In this document: positions 61,831-64,000 of the stretch, in pieces | Position numbering within the stretch: the first letter of the stretch is position 1 | Layout: each line of letters starts with the position of its first letter | NCBI GenBank assembly: GCA_902782465.1 | Contig: CACZNH010000011.1 | Coordinates: 1-64,000 of the forward strand | Source of the DNA: an uncultured Bacteroidales bacterium | GTDB taxonomy: Bacteria > Bacteroidota > Bacteroidia > Bacteroidales > Muribaculaceae | Reading direction: 5' to 3' | Length of the DNA stretch: 64,000 nt | Notes under the pieces: model-generated | The model's input: the letters and a program-made list of their open reading frames with translations, nothing else | What the model was told of the DNA's origin: nothing | The model's database searches: none | Program-made: the position numbers and the translations under genes

Positions 61831-64000
61831 ATGAAAAAGGTTTTTCTATTGCTTTTTGCGATGTGCTTCATGGCACTCTCGGCTTATGCCGACCGCGTGA
61901 TTAGCGGGCAGGTATTAGATGCAGCCAACGGTGAACCTCTCATCGGCGCCACTGTGCAGGGTGAGGGTGTGAACCAGGGTACTGCAACAGATGTAGATGG
62001 ACACTTCACGCTCAAATTGCCTGATCATGTGAGGTTTGTTAACGTATCCTACGTGGGTTACGCAACCCGCCAGGTTGAGGTGTCTAACAACATGGTTATT
62101 AAGCTGTCTGACTCGGGTCAGAACCTCGATGAGGTGGTTGTTGTCGCTTACGGTAGCGCTAAGCGTCAGTCAATTACCGGTTCTATCTCGGTCGTTGACG
62201 AGAAGAAAATCAAGGACCGCATCGGTTCCTCGGTAACCGCAGCGCTCGAGGGTAGCACCCCCGGTATCCAGGTGAACAACACCTATGGTGAGCCTGGTGC
62301 AGCCCCCAGCATCCGCATCCGTGGTATCGGTAGTATCACCGGCTCCAGCACACCTCTGTATGTTGTTGATGGTGTGGCATTTGACGGTAACATCGCTGAG
62401 ATCAACCCTGTGGATATCGAGAGCATGAGCGTCCTCAAGGATGCTGCCTCGGCTGCCCTGTATGGTAACCGTGCTGCTAACGGTGTTGTGCTGATTACTA
62501 CCAAGAAAGGTAATTATGCCAATAAGCCCGTCGTTACGGTTCGCATCAATCAGGGTATGTACAAGCGTGGTATCGCCGAGTATGACCGCATGAATGCCGA
62601 CCAGTGGATGGAGGCTTCATGGACCGCCATGAAGAACTTCGCCATGAACGGTAGCATGGGTCTTGATGCCGCTGCCGCCGCCCAGTATGCCACCGAGCAT
62701 CTGATTACCGACTATGCTCAGCGCAACATCTATGACCGCGAGTACAACCAGCTGTTTGACGCCAATGGTAAGCTGGTAGCTCAGGTTCTCCCCGGTTACA
62801 CCGACCTGGATTGGGAAAAGGACATTGAGCGCACCGGTTATCGTCAGGACTACAGCCTCTCGGGCACCGCAGGTAGTGAGAAGTATAACATGTATGCTTC
62901 GGCTGGTTACACCAACGAGCAGGGTTATGTATACGCTAGCGCCTACGAGCGTTTCACTGGCCGTATCAACACCAACTTCACTCCCAGTGACTGGTTCAAG
63001 GCTGGTATCAACCTGAGTGGTACCTATGCTACCCGCAACTTCAACGACAATGCTACGGGTACCTACTATGCCAACCCCTTCTATACCGCACGTTACATGG
63101 CTCCCGTTTATCCCCTGTTCCTGCACAACCCCGATGGCAGCTTCCTGCTTGACGAGAATGGTGAGAAGCAGTATGATACCAAGTCCTCTTATTTGGACAA
63201 CCGCAACATCGCCTTTGAGTTGCGCAATGACTTCGATCGTCGTCGCCGTGCTGTAGTCGAGGGTATGGCCTATGGTACCTTCACCCTGCCTGCCGGCTTC
63301 TCGCTGACCTTGAAGGCCGACTTCATGCACTCAAACACCAATCGCCGTCATTTCAACAACCCGTTGATTGGTGATGGCGCTACCAATGGTGGCCGTCTGA
63401 GCAGCTATGCTTACGAGTACAACACCCGCACCGCTCAGGAAATCCTGAACTGGAACCGCGACTTTGATCGTCACCATGTTGACGTGATGCTCGCCCACGA
63501 GAACTACGATTACAACAGCCGCAGCGCTTACGGCATGAACACCGGTTCGGCTGCCGATGGTATCTACACCCCCGGTAACTTCCAGACCAACTCTTACTTC
63601 CTGGGTTCGGATGACGAGGACAAGACCGAGTCCTACCTGGGTCGTGCTCGCTACAACTACTACGAGAAATACTTCGCTGACTTCTCGTTCCGTCGCGACG
63701 GTTCTTCGCGCTTTGCCAAGGACAACCGCTGGGGTAACTTCTTCTCCTTCGGTGTGAACTGGAACATCAAGAAGGAGAACTTCCTGCAGGATGTGAACTG
63801 GCTCGACCAGCTGCGCGTTCGCGCTTCTTATGGTGAGACCGGTAACAACATGGGCGTTAGCCTCTATGCTTATCAGGCACTCTATTACATTGAGAAGAAC
63901 GCCGGTAGCGCTGCTTTCATGAAGCAGAGCCTCGCTGCCAACGACATCAAGTGGGAGACCTGCCAGAATATCGACTTCGGTATCGAGGGTCGCGTATTTG
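61831..64000 (+). CDS. SusC/RagA-type TonB-linked transporter (3' end outside the window)
   Basis: At least 723 codons remain open to the end of the window. Signal peptide about 1-21 (MKKVFLLLFAMCFMALSAYA), carboxypeptidase-regulatory-like domain (about 24-95: ISGQVLDAANGEPLIGATVQ), TonB box NLDEVVVVAYGS (about 104-115) and plug with IRIRGIGSI...VVDGVAF, followed by barrel. It belongs to a different SusC subfamily from the starch SusC (the extra RQSITGSI segment). It starts 406 bp after susB behind its own promoter and probably begins a further utilization locus with SusD beyond the window. Confidence 0.93.
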   Translation, partial: MKKVFLLLFAMCFMALSAYADRVISGQVLDAANGEPLIGATVQGEGVNQGTATDVDGHFTLKLPDHVRFVNVSYVGYATRQVEVSNNMVIKLSDSGQNLDEVVVVAYGSAKRQSITGSISVVDEKKIKDRIGSSVTAALEGSTPGIQVNNTYGEPGAAPSIRIRGIGSITGSSTPLYVVDGVAFDGNIAEINPVDIESMSVLKDAASAALYGNRAANGVVLITTKKGNYANKPVVTVRINQGMYKRGIAEYDRMNADQWMEASWTAMKNFAMNGSMGLDAAAAAQYATEHLITDYAQRNIYDREYNQLFDANGKLVAQVLPGYTDLDWEKDIERTGYRQDYSLSGTAGSEKYNMYASAGYTNEQGYVYASAYERFTGRINTNFTPSDWFKAGINLSGTYATRNFNDNATGTYYANPFYTARYMAPVYPLFLHNPDGSFLLDENGEKQYDTKSSYLDNRNIAFELRNDFDRRRRAVVEGMAYGTFTLPAGFSLTLKADFMHSNTNRRHFNNPLIGDGATNGGRLSSYAYEYNTRTAQEILNWNRDFDRHHVDVMLAHENYDYNSRSAYGMNTGSAADGIYTPGNFQTNSYFLGSDDEDKTESYLGRARYNYYEKYFADFSFRRDGSSRFAKDNRWGNFFSFGVNWNIKKENFLQDVNWLDQLRVRASYGETGNNMGVSLYAYQALYYIEKNAGSAAFMKQSLAANDIKWETCQNIDFGIEGRVF

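Noticed and set aside
1-64000. tRNA, rRNA, tmRNA or prophage
   Set aside because: No cloverleaf, rRNA block, integrase or phage structural gene was seen on either strand.

Overview
This window reads as a chromosome segment of a gut Bacteroidales bacterium, most likely from the Muribaculaceae/Prevotellaceae side of the order; I cannot fix the genus. The evidence is TonB-linked SusC/SusD pairs, Bacteroidetes-type promoters (TTTG, about 20 bp, TAnnTTTG), BspA-like surface repeats, a C10 peptidase, FKBP lipoproteins, SDR-type threonine dehydrogenase, an RF2 gene without a frameshift site, and fairly GC-rich coding sequence that produces long meaningless antisense ORFs. No tRNA, rRNA, CRISPR array or prophage was seen.

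Layout. 1-7.5 kb: a BspA-like surface protein ending in half a dockerin, a tiny IS3-like end pair, a relic of a TonB receptor, a large periplasmic TPR protein and a secreted protein with a type IX-like tail. 7.5-13 kb (minus strand): a small membrane protein, asd, an argB-like kinase with altered active-site residues, prfB and an acyl-CoA ligase. 13.2-19.2 kb: a maltodextrin operon (sugar MFS transporter, CBM20-GH77 amylomaltase, GH13 pullulanase) behind a LacI-type palindrome. 19.2-27.5 kb: a four-helix-bundle protein between inverted 7-bp repeat arrays, divergent ddl/murF, a C10 peptidase with a dockerin, argS and a BI-1 family membrane protein. 27.6-34.2 kb: a small dockerin protein, a GH13 amylase with CBM26-like module and dockerin, a YfhO-family membrane protein and a methyltransferase-like protein. 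34.2-41 kb: three tandem FKBP isomerases, a sirtuin, a RAYT/IS200-type transposase in nested inverted repeats, lipoproteins, threonine dehydrogenase and a HigBA-like toxin-antitoxin pair. 41-48.8 kb (minus strand): an ECF sigma factor, anti-sigma and outer-membrane receptor operon, ThrE-like exporter, CPBP protease and crcB. 49-61.4 kb: a complete starch utilization locus (dockerin amylase, SusR-like regulator, SusC, SusD, triple-CBM26 lipoprotein, GH97 SusB). 61.8 kb to the end: a second SusC-type receptor that runs off the window.

How it fits together. Starch would be cut outside the cell by the two dockerin-tailed amylases, bound by SusD and the CBM26 lipoprotein, imported by SusC, trimmed in the periplasm by GH97 and pullulanase, moved inward by the MFS carrier and processed in the cytoplasm by the amylomaltase. 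The most unusual theme is the dockerin modules: five secreted proteins carry a C-terminal dockerin-like module (one only half), including both predicted extracellular amylases. Neither amylase has the lipobox that anchors SusG in Bacteroides. This suggests, but does not prove, a dockerin-based surface or secreted amylase assembly resembling the Ruminococcus amylosome.
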